From contig JBDVBY010000011.1 in the NCBI GenBank assembly GCA_039942715.1, positions 1-64,000 of the forward strand: DNA of 64,000 bases, in the 5' to 3' direction. The notes under the pieces are model-generated. The model did not search any database. It had not been told where the DNA came from and saw only the letters and a list, made by a program, of their open reading frames with translations. The DNA is from JABDJX01 sp039942715. GTDB taxonomy: Bacteria > Pseudomonadota > Alphaproteobacteria > Rhodobacterales > Rhodobacteraceae. Below, in pieces: positions 42,792-51,528 of the stretch (its first letter is position 1; every line of letters begins with the position of its first letter). Position numbers and translations under genes: made by a program.

Positions 42792-43621
42792 TAGGCCTTT
42801 TGATAGTCACGTTCGTTTGCAAGGGACGGAAGCCGCCTGCGTACATCATCAACGTCCTCAAGCCTTAGATCAACCATGCTCACACCAGGTGCGACACCGC
42901 CGTCAGCCAAAACGCGCCCCCAAGGATCAATGGCAAGCGAATGACCATAGGTTTCGCGCGGCCGTCCTTTTGATACCGCATGACTTCCACATTGCGCAGG
43001 AGCCAAAACGAAACTTCCTGTTTCAATGGCACGGGCACGCAGCAAAACCTCCCAGTGCGCGGGGCCGGTTTCAGGTGAAAACGCAGCCGGAACCGTCATG
43101 ATACGCGCACCAGACTTTGCGAGTCCGCGAAACAGGTAAGGAAAGCGCAGATCGTAACACACAGTCATGCCTAGCGGCGTGCCGGCGACCTCACTCAAGA
43201 CCGCCCTTTTTCCCGGCTGATATCCGTCACTTTCGCGGTAAGTTTCGGTTTCAGACAGATTCACATCAAACATGTGAATTTTGTCATAGCGCGCAGCGAT
43301 CGTCCCATCTGGCGCAATCAAAAAGGAACGATTGAAAAACCGCGGATCGTCTCCGTCTGATTTCAAGCCAAGGGATCCGATCAAAAGCCAAATGCCAAGA
43401 TCTGCAGCCTGTATACGCAGGGCAGCAAGCGTTTCATCTTCTGCTTCCGGTCGCAAAACCTCATTCTGCCGACTGCGACTGTTGGACACGCAATTGGTAA
43501 CTTCTGGCGTCAGAACAAAGCTTGCGCCCTGCGCAGCCGCGTCGGCGATAAAGCCCTGGACAACCGATCGGTTTGCGGATGGATCGTCCGAACTGGTCAG
43601 TTGAACAAGGCCAACGCGCAT
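42791..43621 (-). CDS. carbon-nitrogen hydrolase (Nit-like deaminated-glutathione amidase)
   Basis: Nitrilase-superfamily amidase of 276 residues. The catalytic triad is seen as E in L-T-P-E-V-T, K in Y-D-K-I-H-M-F-D, and C in V-C-Y-D-L-R-F-P-Y-L-F-R. The last motif, with R-F-P, is typical of Nit1/Nit2-like enzymes that hydrolyse deaminated glutathione or omega-amidic acids; a neighbouring glutaredoxin gene fits a glutathione link. It starts immediately after the glutaredoxin stop codon. Confidence 0.88.
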   Translation of the reverse strand: MRVGLVQLTSSDDPSANRSVVQGFIADAAAQGASFVLTPEVTNCVSNSRSRQNEVLRPEAEDETLAALRIQAADLGIWLLIGSLGLKSDGDDPRFFNRSFLIAPDGTIAARYDKIHMFDVNLSETETYRESDGYQPGKRAVLSEVAGTPLGMTVCYDLRFPYLFRGLAKSGARIMTVPAAFSPETGPAHWEVLLRARAIETGSFVLAPAQCGSHAVSKGRPRETYGHSLAIDPWGRVLADGGVAPGVSMVDLRLEDVDDVRRRLPSLANERDYQKA

Positions 43622-43879
43622 CTAAGCCGCCAAAAGCGGATCAAGCTTCCCCGCTCGCTCAAGCGCATAAAGATCATCGCAGCCACCGATGTGTTTCCCA
43701 TCAATGAAAATCTGCGGAACTGTATGACGCCCATTTGCCCGGCTCATCATTTCCTGACGCTTGTCGGGCTGACGCATCACGTCAATTTCAGAAAAACTAG
43801 CATCCTTATCGGTAAGCAAACGCTTGGCCGAATGGCAAAAGCCACAAAGGGGAGAGGTGTAAATTTCGATATTGGCCAT
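43622..43879 (-). CDS. grxC: glutaredoxin 3
   Basis: 85-residue dithiol glutaredoxin. Active site C-G-F-C at C12-C15 (a variant of the more usual C-P-Y-C), the cis-proline motif T-V-P-Q-I-F-I, and the glutathione-binding G-G-C-D-D-L at about 65-70. ATG 43879 is the natural start; an upstream frame runs into comF. Probably translated with the nitrilase gene that directly follows. Confidence 0.94.
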   Translation of the reverse strand: MANIEIYTSPLCGFCHSAKRLLTDKDASFSEIDVMRQPDKRQEMMSRANGRHTVPQIFIDGKHIGGCDDLYALERAGKLDPLLAA

Positions 43880-43911
43880 TGGCTCTAACCTTAAAGTTCT
43901 GGCCTCCATAC

Positions 43912-44634
43912 CTAGGGTGTCTTTGCGACCCGCGCCAGAACCATAACAAAAACCTGATCTGCCCCCGCATTTAGGGCTGCTTCTGTACAAGCTGTAAGGG
44001 TTGAACCAGACGTCATGACATCGTCAATCAGGCAGATTCTACGCCCTTCAAGAGACTGAAAACGCTTAGGATTTGCAATTATTGCACCCTGCATGTTCAT
44101 CTGTCTTTCTGCAACGGTCATCCCGTTTTGCAGGGCTGTTCTTTTGCTTCGTAAAAGCGCGTCCTGACACGCCGTTAGCCCAGTCAGCTTAGAAAGTGAC
44201 CGCGAAATTTCTGCCGATTGGTTGTATCTGCGGCTTAACAAGCGACTCCAATGCACTGGAACCGGCACCAATACCGTGCCCTCTGCCAATATATCACGGC
44301 CTGCATGTTGCAACCAAAGCGCAGCCGACTTTGCTAGGTCAGTACGGTCGCCGTGTTTCAGCGATAGAATTATCCTCCGTCCATGGCCTTCGTATAAAAA
44401 CGCGGCACGGCCGGCATCCCACGGCCGCGGTGTCGACAAGCACTTGTCACAATGAGCGCACCCTCTTTCGGAACCGGGCAGCGGAGCACCACAGGCATCA
44501 CAGGCAAGTCCACTGATAAATGGAGTCTCGCGCCAGCACGCGCCACAAAGGCCACCTTCCTCGTCAACTTGTGCAGCGCAAAGCACACATTGAGTTGGGT
44601 AAACAATGGATAAGGCGCGTTGCAATCCCAGCAT
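43912..44634 (-). CDS. ComF-family phosphoribosyltransferase-like protein
   Basis: 240 residues. An N-terminal double zinc finger (C-V-L-C...C-G-A-C...C-D-A-C-G...C-A-H-C) is followed by a PRTase-type domain with R-I-C-L-I-D-D-V-M-T-S-G-S-T-L (about 200-214). ComF proteins are linked to DNA uptake in naturally competent bacteria, but are found widely. First gene of comF-grx-nitrilase-marR, divergent from the methyltransferase gene by 22 bases. Confidence 0.9.
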   Translation of the reverse strand: MLGLQRALSIVYPTQCVLCAAQVDEEGGLCGACWRETPFISGLACDACGAPLPGSERGCAHCDKCLSTPRPWDAGRAAFLYEGHGRRIILSLKHGDRTDLAKSAALWLQHAGRDILAEGTVLVPVPVHWSRLLSRRYNQSAEISRSLSKLTGLTACQDALLRSKRTALQNGMTVAERQMNMQGAIIANPKRFQSLEGRRICLIDDVMTSGSTLTACTEAALNAGADQVFVMVLARVAKTP

Positions 44635-44656
44635 TGAAGCTTACCTTCCCGCCGAC

Positions 44657-45496
44657 ATGTCCGGCATAAAACGACTCACTGACCGTCCTGCTCTGCTGCG
44701 CAACCGTTCGCGGGCGCGCACCGAAGCACTGTTTCTGCATCGCGAAGCGGCAGATGAAATTGCAGAAAGGCTGGACGAGGTTAACAAAACGTTCACATCA
44801 CCTGTTCTTGTGGGTCATGTGACCCAAGCGATGGTGCAAAAGTTCCCTAAAGCAGTCACTATTTCAGATGATGAGCGACTGTCACTAGAACCGGCAAAGC
44901 ATGATCTTGTCGTTCACGCGCTTGGTCTTCATTGGGCCGATGATCCAATCGGTCAAATGGTACAATCGCGACTGGCTTTGGTGCCAGATGGGCTTTTCAT
45001 CGGCGTGATGTTCGGCGGCGATACGTTGAACGAGTTGCGCACTGCGTTGGCCGAAGCAGAGGTCAAGCTGACCGGCGGTCTTTCACCACGCGTGGTACCT
45101 ATGGCAGACATGCGTGATCTTGGCGGACTCTTGCAACGTGCTGGATTTGCATTGCCGGTCGCTGACAGTCGCAAAATCACTGTGCGATATCCTAGCATGA
45201 CCGCCTTGATACAGGATTTGCGCGGCATGGGGGAGACAAACGCGCTTATCGACAGACGTAAAACAGTTCCCCAACGTGCGCTATTTGCAGAAACCGAGAC
45301 GGTCTATGCAAAACACTTTGCTGATGCCGAAGGCTATCTTCAGGCCACGTTTGAACTTGTGTATTTGACTGGTTGGTCGCCTTCGGAAAATCAACAAAAA
45401 CCACTGCAACCTGGCAGCGCACAGGCACGCTTTGCCGAAGCACTTGGTGTTGAAGAAAAGCCGTCAGGCGATCAAGTCACACCTCCAAAGCGTTGA
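44657..45496 (+). CDS. class I SAM-dependent methyltransferase (BioC/NDUFAF5-like)
   Basis: 279 residues. The N-terminus L-L-R-N-R-S-R-A-R and the later segment D-L-V-V-H-A-L-G-L-H-W-A-D-D-P-I-G-Q match the family of BioC/NDUFAF5-like proteins common in alphaproteobacteria; NDUFAF5 hydroxylates an arginine of complex I. A clear glycine-rich motif I is not visible, as often in this branch. ATG 44657 avoids overlap with comF; a start at 44606 is possible. Biotin genes are absent nearby, so a complex I role is as likely as biotin synthesis. Confidence 0.8.
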   Translation: MSGIKRLTDRPALLRNRSRARTEALFLHREAADEIAERLDEVNKTFTSPVLVGHVTQAMVQKFPKAVTISDDERLSLEPAKHDLVVHALGLHWADDPIGQMVQSRLALVPDGLFIGVMFGGDTLNELRTALAEAEVKLTGGLSPRVVPMADMRDLGGLLQRAGFALPVADSRKITVRYPSMTALIQDLRGMGETNALIDRRKTVPQRALFAETETVYAKHFADAEGYLQATFELVYLTGWSPSENQQKPLQPGSAQARFAEALGVEEKPSGDQVTPPKR

Positions 45497-45505
45497 CGCG
45501 CGCGC

Positions 45506-45528
45506 AGTGCGGATTATTTCTCCGCACT
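45506..45528. other. hairpin upstream of hemH
   Basis: Perfect 8-bp inverted repeat AGTGCGGA / TCCGCACT with a 7-base loop, 10 bases after the methyltransferase stop and about 30 bases before hemH. No U-tract follows. It may be a weak terminator, a protein-binding site or an mRNA stabiliser. Confidence 0.4.
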
Positions 45529-45559
45529 AGAAGACATTTCGACAAGGACACAGTAAAGC

Positions 45560-46639
45560 ATGCTGGACCGCGATTCAGGAGAGGTTGCGTTGGAAGACAC
45601 AAGCCAGGCCATTTCACATCTGCCCGCTGATCACCCGCCTGTTCAGCGCGAAAAGGTTGGCATTTTGGTTGCGAACCTTGGCACACCTGACGGCTATGAT
45701 TACTGGTCGATGCGCCGGTACCTGAACGAGTTTCTCTCAGATCGCCGCGTCATCGATTACAGCCCGTTCCTTTGGCAGCCACTACTGCAGCTTGTGATTC
45801 TGACAAAACGTCCTTTCACGTCGGGTGCAGCTTATAAGTCGATTTGGAACGAAGAAGATGGCGAAAGCCCATTGATGACGATCACAAAGGCGCAGACAAA
45901 AAAAATCAAAGAGCAGATGGCAAGTCGCTATCGTGATGATGTCGTCGTCGATTTTTGTATGCGCTATGGCAACCCGTCGACCAAATCGAAAGTGCGTGAA
46001 ATGATTGATCAGGGGTGCCGCAAAATCCTGTTCTTTCCGCTGTATCCTCAATATGCCGGGGCGACTTCAGCGACTGCAAATGATCAGTTTTTCCGGGTTC
46101 TAACTGAGGAAAAGTGGCAACCTCCCGCAAGGACAGTGCCCGCATACTTCGACCGTCCGTCTTATATTGATGCGCTGGCAAAATCTGTCGAATCTGCTTA
46201 CGCCAAGTTGGACAGGGAGCCCGATATTTTGGTGTGCTCCTATCATGGCGTGCCGCAGCGCTATTTGATGGAGGGCGATCCGTACCACTGTCAGTGCCAG
46301 AAAACGACGCGTCTGTTGAAAGAGCGTCTAGGTTGGGATGACAGCAAGATCAAAACGACCTTCCAGTCAAAGTTTGGACCCGAAGATTGGCTTCAACCCT
46401 ATACGGTGGAAGAAGTAGCGCGATTGGCTGAGGGCGGTCAAAAGAATATCGCCGTCATAGCCCCTGCGTTCTCAGCCGATTGCATCGAAACGCTCGAAGA
46501 GATCAACGAAGAGATATTTGAGAGCTTTGAAGAGGCTGGTGGCGAGAAATTCACCTATATCCCATGCCTTAACGATGACGACGCTCATATCGATGCGTTG
46601 TGCGAAACGATTAGCGAAAATTTGCAGGGCTGGCTGTAA
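45560..46639 (+). CDS. hemH: ferrochelatase
   Basis: Inserts ferrous iron into protoporphyrin IX, last step of heme synthesis. 359 residues; an N-terminal extension of about 30 residues precedes the core start V-G-I-L-V-A-N-L-G-T-P. The metal-binding histidine is in C-S-Y-H-G-V-P-Q-R-Y, and the C-terminal acidic motif E-T-L-E-E-I-N-E-E is present. A C-Q-C pair after the histidine motif may relate to the cluster-binding cysteines known in some family members. Supplies heme for the bc1 complex encoded earlier. Confidence 0.95.
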   Translation: MLDRDSGEVALEDTSQAISHLPADHPPVQREKVGILVANLGTPDGYDYWSMRRYLNEFLSDRRVIDYSPFLWQPLLQLVILTKRPFTSGAAYKSIWNEEDGESPLMTITKAQTKKIKEQMASRYRDDVVVDFCMRYGNPSTKSKVREMIDQGCRKILFFPLYPQYAGATSATANDQFFRVLTEEKWQPPARTVPAYFDRPSYIDALAKSVESAYAKLDREPDILVCSYHGVPQRYLMEGDPYHCQCQKTTRLLKERLGWDDSKIKTTFQSKFGPEDWLQPYTVEEVARLAEGGQKNIAVIAPAFSADCIETLEEINEEIFESFEEAGGEKFTYIPCLNDDDAHIDALCETISENLQGWL

Positions 46640-46650
46640 GACCAGCCCTG
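46625..46650. terminator. hairpin enclosing the hemH stop codon
   Basis: CAGGGCTGG (46625-46633) pairs perfectly with CCAGCCCTG (46642-46650); the hemH TAA lies in the loop. On the minus strand CAAATTTT follows, so it may terminate the L,D-transpeptidase gene ending at 46660. On the plus strand there is no U-tract. Confidence 0.45.
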
Positions 46651-46659
46651 AAAGCTGTC

Positions 46660-47250
46660 TTAAATGACCAGAACCTGCGTGCCGACCTGAGTCATCGCAT
46701 AAAGCTCCGAGATATTGTTGTTGTAAAGACCGATACAACCATTCGAAGACCGACGGCCAATCTTGCGCGTGTCGTGCGTACCGTGGATGCGATAATACGT
46801 CCAACTTAGGTGCAAAGCGTGGGTTCCCAGCGGGTTGTCCGGACCGGGGCCAACGAAGTCAGGCCAGTCAGGATTACGCTTTTTCATCGATGGTGTAGGG
46901 CGCCAAGATGGCCCTTCGACCTTTTTGATGATCCGAGTACGACCACGACGCGTCAGCTCCTCCGAAATCGGAACGCTTGTAGGGAACAGGCGATAGGTGC
47001 GCTGATCTGCGCTCCAAAAGTGAAGCGCGCGCGAGCTTAGGTCGACAAGCACCGCTCCATTGCGTGTGTTGCTAAAATACGGCTGCCAATCAAGCGCGCG
47101 AAAGCTTGATGCGTTGCGTCGCACCGAGCTACTGATACTGCCACGAAATTCGGTGCTGTCGGCAGTCTGCGCGAGTGCGGGAGCGGCAAGAAATGTTGCG
47201 GATCCAGCAATAAAACCACGTCGTGCCAACTTGTCATTCGTCTGAGACAT
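46660..47250 (-). CDS. Tat-exported L,D-transpeptidase (YkuD domain)
   Basis: 196 residues. A twin-arginine signal (A-R-R-G-F-I-A-G, residues 9-16, then a hydrophobic stretch ending A-L-A-Q) precedes a YkuD catalytic domain with H-G-T-H-D-T and the nucleophile motif S-N-G-C-I-G-L (about 169-175). Such enzymes make 3-3 cross-links in peptidoglycan or attach proteins to it. Convergent with hemH and divergent from the CAP lipoprotein gene. Confidence 0.92.
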   Translation of the reverse strand: MSQTNDKLARRGFIAGSATFLAAPALAQTADSTEFRGSISSSVRRNASSFRALDWQPYFSNTRNGAVLVDLSSRALHFWSADQRTYRLFPTSVPISEELTRRGRTRIIKKVEGPSWRPTPSMKKRNPDWPDFVGPGPDNPLGTHALHLSWTYYRIHGTHDTRKIGRRSSNGCIGLYNNNISELYAMTQVGTQVLVI

Positions 47251-47412
47251 GAAGCCTCCATTTGGGGATTGAAAATCGAATCGAACATAGAAAGAAGTGC
47301 CGCACTTCGCAAATCAAAGAAGCGTTAGATTGCCGAATTCCCCGTAGTTGCGTTTGAATCAGCAACAGCTTGCCTGTAAGGCTTCAAGAAAATGACAATA
47401 TGGCAGGCCCCG

Positions 47413-47949
47413 ATGCTGAAATCACTTCTAACTCTTTTCGTTTTTGCGACCGTTCTTGCCGCATGCTCAACACCAGAGCCAAAATTTGGACCAGACGGGC
47501 GCCCTTTGCCGCAAGTTTATCGCCTGAGCGACAGTGATGCAGCAAAGGTCCAGTTTCGAATGCTGGAAGGCATTAACACATTGCGAGAGGCACGTGGTGC
47601 ACAACCTGTTGAAATATCTGCCGTTTTAACTGCCGCGGCAAAGACCCACTCGCGCGATATGTCAGTTCAAAACCGCCCCTGGCACTTTGGGTCTGACGGC
47701 TCCAGCCCAATTGAACGCGCCTCTCGCGCTGGCTACTCCGGTCGGTTGCTGGGCGAAAATATCTCGGAAACCTTTGAGACCGAGCTGGAAACGCTGTCAG
47801 CTTGGATGGAGGCCAATGAAACGCGCGAAGTGATTCTTGATAGCCGCGCCCGCGACATGGGATTTTCGTGGTATCAAGAACCCACTGGCAAAATCTGGTG
47901 GACGCTTTTGATTGGCCAGCCCGGCGGTGGAGCTCCCGGCGGCGTTTAA
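47413..47949 (+). CDS. CAP-domain lipoprotein
   Basis: 178 residues with a lipoprotein signal peptide; the lipobox L-A-A-C places the lipidated cysteine near residue 17. A compact CAP domain follows (F-R-M-L-E-G-I-N-T-L-R, A-A-K-T-H-S-R-D-M, G-E-N-I-S-E). ATG 47413 starts directly at the signal peptide and is favoured over 47392. Its stop is adjacent to the stop of the convergent L,D-transpeptidase lipoprotein gene, with no spacer. Confidence 0.86.
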   Translation: MLKSLLTLFVFATVLAACSTPEPKFGPDGRPLPQVYRLSDSDAAKVQFRMLEGINTLREARGAQPVEISAVLTAAAKTHSRDMSVQNRPWHFGSDGSSPIERASRAGYSGRLLGENISETFETELETLSAWMEANETREVILDSRARDMGFSWYQEPTGKIWWTLLIGQPGGGAPGGV

Positions 47950-48447
47950 TCAGCGATGGATCGCAATTGGCGTTCCATCTTTCACCATTGCGTAAATCTC
48001 TTCCATTTCATCGTTTGTCACGGCAATGCAGCCCCAAGTCCAATCACGGATCAGGAAGCTTGTAGGGTTGCCCCGCCCATGAATAAAAATGTCTCCACCT
48101 GGTGATTTTCCTAAAGCTTTGGCCTGCGCAATGTCATGTTTTCTTGGATAATCAAGGCCAAGCGATAGATGAAACTGGCTGTTGGGGTTGCGTCTATCAA
48201 TTGTGTAAAGACCTTCTGGCGTGCGCCCATCGCCTTCAACCGTTTTGTCGCCTGTTGGCGCAAAGCCAAGATCGATCACATAAGACCGCAAAACGCGTTT
48301 GCCATTTAGCAAATACATGCGCCGCATCTCTTTATAAACAACCACGCGGGTCACTTCAGGCCCGTTGTAGCCTCTGAATTTCGACGAACAGCCGACAAGC
48401 GTCATCAACAGACCAACGGCCAGTGCAATTTTCAAAAATGTGCGCAT
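47950..48447 (-). CDS. L,D-transpeptidase family lipoprotein
   Basis: 165 residues with lipobox L-V-G-C (lipidated Cys about 20) and a YkuD domain. Catalytic residues: H in I-F-I-H-G-R-G-N-P and C in D-W-T-W-G-C-I-A-V; the more usual S-H-G-C-I-R is thus replaced by T-W-G-C-I-A, a deviation also seen in YafK-like members of the family as far as I recall. It could be a transpeptidase or an enzyme that cuts protein-peptidoglycan bonds. Tail to tail with the CAP lipoprotein. Confidence 0.88.
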   Translation of the reverse strand: MRTFLKIALAVGLLMTLVGCSSKFRGYNGPEVTRVVVYKEMRRMYLLNGKRVLRSYVIDLGFAPTGDKTVEGDGRTPEGLYTIDRRNPNSQFHLSLGLDYPRKHDIAQAKALGKSPGGDIFIHGRGNPTSFLIRDWTWGCIAVTNDEMEEIYAMVKDGTPIAIHR

Positions 48448-48489
48448 TTTTATGCTCTTTTTCTCTGCCTCAACACGAACTTACACAAC

Positions 48490-49689
48490 TTAGCGCTTAA
48501 ACAAAGCCACAACTTCAACGTGGGTGGACCATCGAAACTGATCCACAACATCCAACCACTCCATTTTGTACCCGGCCTTGGTTAACAAAGCTGCATCACG
48601 CGCGAATGTCACCGGGTTGCAGGACACAAACGCGATGCGCTGAATTTCAGATTGGCAAATCTCTACGATTTGCGCTTCTGCACCTGCACGCGGTGGATCG
48701 ATGACAGCGCCCGCAAAGCGATCCAGCTCATCTGGCAAAAGAGGGCGGCGAAAAAGATCGCGCGTTTCAGTTGTGATGTCGCGCAAGCCAGTTGAGTGCC
48801 GCCAGCTTTCATCAAGTGCGGCAAGCATATCGCCGTCACTTTCCACCGCGTGAACTGCAGCAAACTTAGCAAGCGGCGCCGCAAATGTACCGCAGCCTGC
48901 AAATAGATCAACAATTGGGCCACTGTCGTCCAAGGCCTCTTCAACAGCTGCTAAAAGCGCCCACTGACCTTCCTCAGTGGCTTGCAAAAAAGCGCCAGGA
49001 GGCGGCGATACTTGTGATGTTCCAAGCGAAATCATCGGCTTGCGCTTTGTGATCACAGGTTCACCGTCCCACGAAATACGGGCGAAATCGTAGATCGCAA
49101 GCAAAGCGTTGATCTCTCGATCAATCGGTTTTCCGCCTGTAATCGCCAAATCAATTCCGGCAAGCGTGTCTGTCACTGTTAGCCGCATTTCCCCTTTACG
49201 ACTGCCCGTTTTGGCGACGATATCTGCCAACTGTGGAATGGCGTCCAACAAACTCTGACGCACCAACTGACACTCGGGGACTTCGCGGATTAAAGCGCTG
49301 CTTGGCGCATGAAAGCCAATGCTGGCCCCAGATTTAGTGCGTCTTCCAGTAAAGGTCGCGCGCCTGCGAGAGCTTGGAGGAGACGTGTGAAGGCGGCGGA
49401 TTGGTGCATCAAGGCCATGTGCAGCTAAAGCAGAGAGTACGATGTCTTGCTTCCAATGCGCAACGAACGCGTCAGAGGCATGTTGAAGTGCACAACCGCC
49501 ACATCCTTTGAAATGCTTGCAAGGTGCGGCGACACGATCCGTCGATGGCTTTGTAATCCGAACATTTGAAAGTCTGTCATTGGCCAATTCACCGTCAACG
49601 ACTTCGCCTGGCAAAGTGCGCGCGGCATAAACCGGCCCGTCCGCAATGCCATCTCCATGCAGACCCAAGCGCTCGATCATATATGCCAT
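48490..49689 (-). CDS. class I SAM-dependent RNA uracil-5-methyltransferase (RumA/TrmA family)
   Basis: 399 residues. The N-terminal TRAM-like segment is followed by a probable iron-sulfur site (C-K-H-F-K-G-C-G-G-C, about 57-66). The Rossmann domain carries D-L-F-A-G-C-G-T-F-A, and the catalytic cysteine is in V-S-C-N-P-V-T-F-A-R-D near the C-terminus. Methylates uridine C5 in 23S rRNA or tRNA; which site is not decided. Its start abuts the end of the ABC exporter gene (49690). Confidence 0.9.
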   Translation of the reverse strand: MAYMIERLGLHGDGIADGPVYAARTLPGEVVDGELANDRLSNVRITKPSTDRVAAPCKHFKGCGGCALQHASDAFVAHWKQDIVLSALAAHGLDAPIRRLHTSPPSSRRRATFTGRRTKSGASIGFHAPSSALIREVPECQLVRQSLLDAIPQLADIVAKTGSRKGEMRLTVTDTLAGIDLAITGGKPIDREINALLAIYDFARISWDGEPVITKRKPMISLGTSQVSPPPGAFLQATEEGQWALLAAVEEALDDSGPIVDLFAGCGTFAAPLAKFAAVHAVESDGDMLAALDESWRHSTGLRDITTETRDLFRRPLLPDELDRFAGAVIDPPRAGAEAQIVEICQSEIQRIAFVSCNPVTFARDAALLTKAGYKMEWLDVVDQFRWSTHVEVVALFKR

Positions 49690-51528
49690 TTACTCGGCCG
49701 CTTCCTTGATCCCAATAAAGCCACCTGATTGGCGTTGCCAGAACCGGGTGTAAAGACCCCCAGCCTGCAGCAATTCGTCATGAGTACCGCTTTCAACAAT
49801 GCGACCAGCATCCATTACGACAATCCGATCCATGCGCGCAATCGTCGAAAGACGGTGCGCGATAGCCAGAACCGTCTTGCCCTCCATGACTTTCTCTAAC
49901 GCGGCCTGAATCGACGCCTCAATCTCGGAATCAAGCGCGCTTGTCGCTTCGTCCAGAACCAGAATGGGCGCATCTTTCAAAATGGCCCGCGCGAGGGCAA
50001 TGCGCTGACGTTGTCCGCCAGACAGCTTTACGCCGCGTTCACCAAGATGCGCATCGTAAGCTGTTCGCTGCTGGTGATCTTCCAAACCAAGAATAAACTC
50101 ATGCGCCTCGGCACGCTTGGCGGCTTCAATGACAGCGCCCTGATCGGCGTCTGGGCTTCCATAAAGAATGTTGTCATGGGCTGAGCGATTGAACATAGCC
50201 GTTTCCTGCGTGACCATGCCGATCTGACGTCTCAGGCTTTCTTGAGTAACATCTCGCACATCAACGCCACCAACCAGAACACGCCCGGCCTCGGAATCGT
50301 AAAGCCGCATCAGAAGTGCCACCAACGTGGATTTGCCCGCACCCGACGCGCCCACGATCCCGATTTTCTCGCCCGGAGCGATTGTCAAATCGATGTACTC
50401 GATACCGCCCGATTGACGTCCATAAGCGAAATTTACGCCTTCGAACTTAATGCTTGGCTCTTCCAATACCAAAGAGGCCGCGCCCCCTTTGTCAGTCAGA
50501 GTATGCGCCGGCGTCAGGGTGTTCATCCCATCCTCAGCCTCACCAATGCTAGCGTAAATCGCCATCAGCGTATGGCTCACCCAACCCGACATCTGGGCGA
50601 TGCGAATGGAAATCGCGCCGGCCGCGGCTATGTCACCGGGACTGGCGGCACCAATGGACCAGAACCAAAGCGTGCCCCCGATCAGCATCACAGGCACCAT
50701 CCCCGCCACAGTCATCAGACAGAACCGGAAAGTCGCAGCGATCACACCGTAATCAAGAACCTTTTCGCGGAAGGTGCCAATCGCATCCAACGCTTCATGC
50801 TCTTCATGATCTGCATGCGCAAAAAGTTTGACTGTTTTAATGTTGGTGACGGTGTCCACCACTTGCCCAGTGACCATCGCGCGCGCATTGGCCCGTGCCT
50901 TGGAGCGGACGCGAATGCGCGGCATAAACCACCGGATCATCAACAGATAGCCAATGACCCACAACCCAAGCGTCAGTGCCATCCAACCGTTAATCGTCGT
51001 CAACAAAAGCGCCGATCCGATCAGCGAGGCAAGCGCAAAGAAAACAACGTTGATCGTTTCAGAGGCAACGTCAGTGACCGCGCGCGCTGTTTGAAGCTGT
51101 TTTTGCGCAATGCGACCGGCGAAGTCGTCATCAAAGAACGTAACCGATTGCCCCAAAGTCCACCGATGCAATCGGCTGAGCACCAGAGGATTGACATTGG
51201 GCTGCACGACGACCGCGTTTGCCATGGACGACAGGCCAAACAGAACAGGACGCAAAAAGACAAAGAATGCAAGAACGCCAAGCAACGTCAGAACGTTTGC
51301 ACTAAAGAACCCATCTGCGCCTGATCCGATCGCAGTGTCGATAACGTGCCCAAGGATCAGCGCGGTAAAGACCTCAGCCGTGCCCGCTGCCGCAGATAAT
51401 GTGGCGGCGACGGCCAGCATTGGGAAAGAGCCGGCCAACGCCCATTTGAAGAACGCCAAGAGCGTGCGCGGTGGTGGACCATCGGCCTTTTGGAAAGCGT
51501 CGATCAGATTGCCTGCGTTGCGGATCAT
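49690..51528 (-). CDS. ABC exporter, fused permease-ATPase (second of a pair)
   Basis: 612 residues: six transmembrane helices (about 30-330) fused to one nucleotide-binding domain with Walker A GASGAGKST, signature L-S-G-G-Q-R-Q-R and Walker B L-V-L-D-E-A-T-S-A. Type IV exporter, MsbA/LmrCD-like. It overlaps its partner gene upstream by 4 bp. Both partners have consensus catalytic sites, so this is not an asymmetric pair with one dead site. Substrate unknown. Confidence 0.9.
   Translation of the reverse strand: MIRNAGNLIDAFQKADGPPPRTLLAFFKWALAGSFPMLAVAATLSAAAGTAEVFTALILGHVIDTAIGSGADGFFSANVLTLLGVLAFFVFLRPVLFGLSSMANAVVVQPNVNPLVLSRLHRWTLGQSVTFFDDDFAGRIAQKQLQTARAVTDVASETINVVFFALASLIGSALLLTTINGWMALTLGLWVIGYLLMIRWFMPRIRVRSKARANARAMVTGQVVDTVTNIKTVKLFAHADHEEHEALDAIGTFREKVLDYGVIAATFRFCLMTVAGMVPVMLIGGTLWFWSIGAASPGDIAAAGAISIRIAQMSGWVSHTLMAIYASIGEAEDGMNTLTPAHTLTDKGGAASLVLEEPSIKFEGVNFAYGRQSGGIEYIDLTIAPGEKIGIVGASGAGKSTLVALLMRLYDSEAGRVLVGGVDVRDVTQESLRRQIGMVTQETAMFNRSAHDNILYGSPDADQGAVIEAAKRAEAHEFILGLEDHQQRTAYDAHLGERGVKLSGGQRQRIALARAILKDAPILVLDEATSALDSEIEASIQAALEKVMEGKTVLAIAHRLSTIARMDRIVVMDAGRIVESGTHDELLQAGGLYTRFWQRQSGGFIGIKEAAE

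Noticed and set aside
50242..51324. Plus-strand 360-codon open frame inside the ABC exporter gene
   Set aside because: Antisense to an intact transporter gene and rich in His, Arg, Asn and Gln without recognisable structure.
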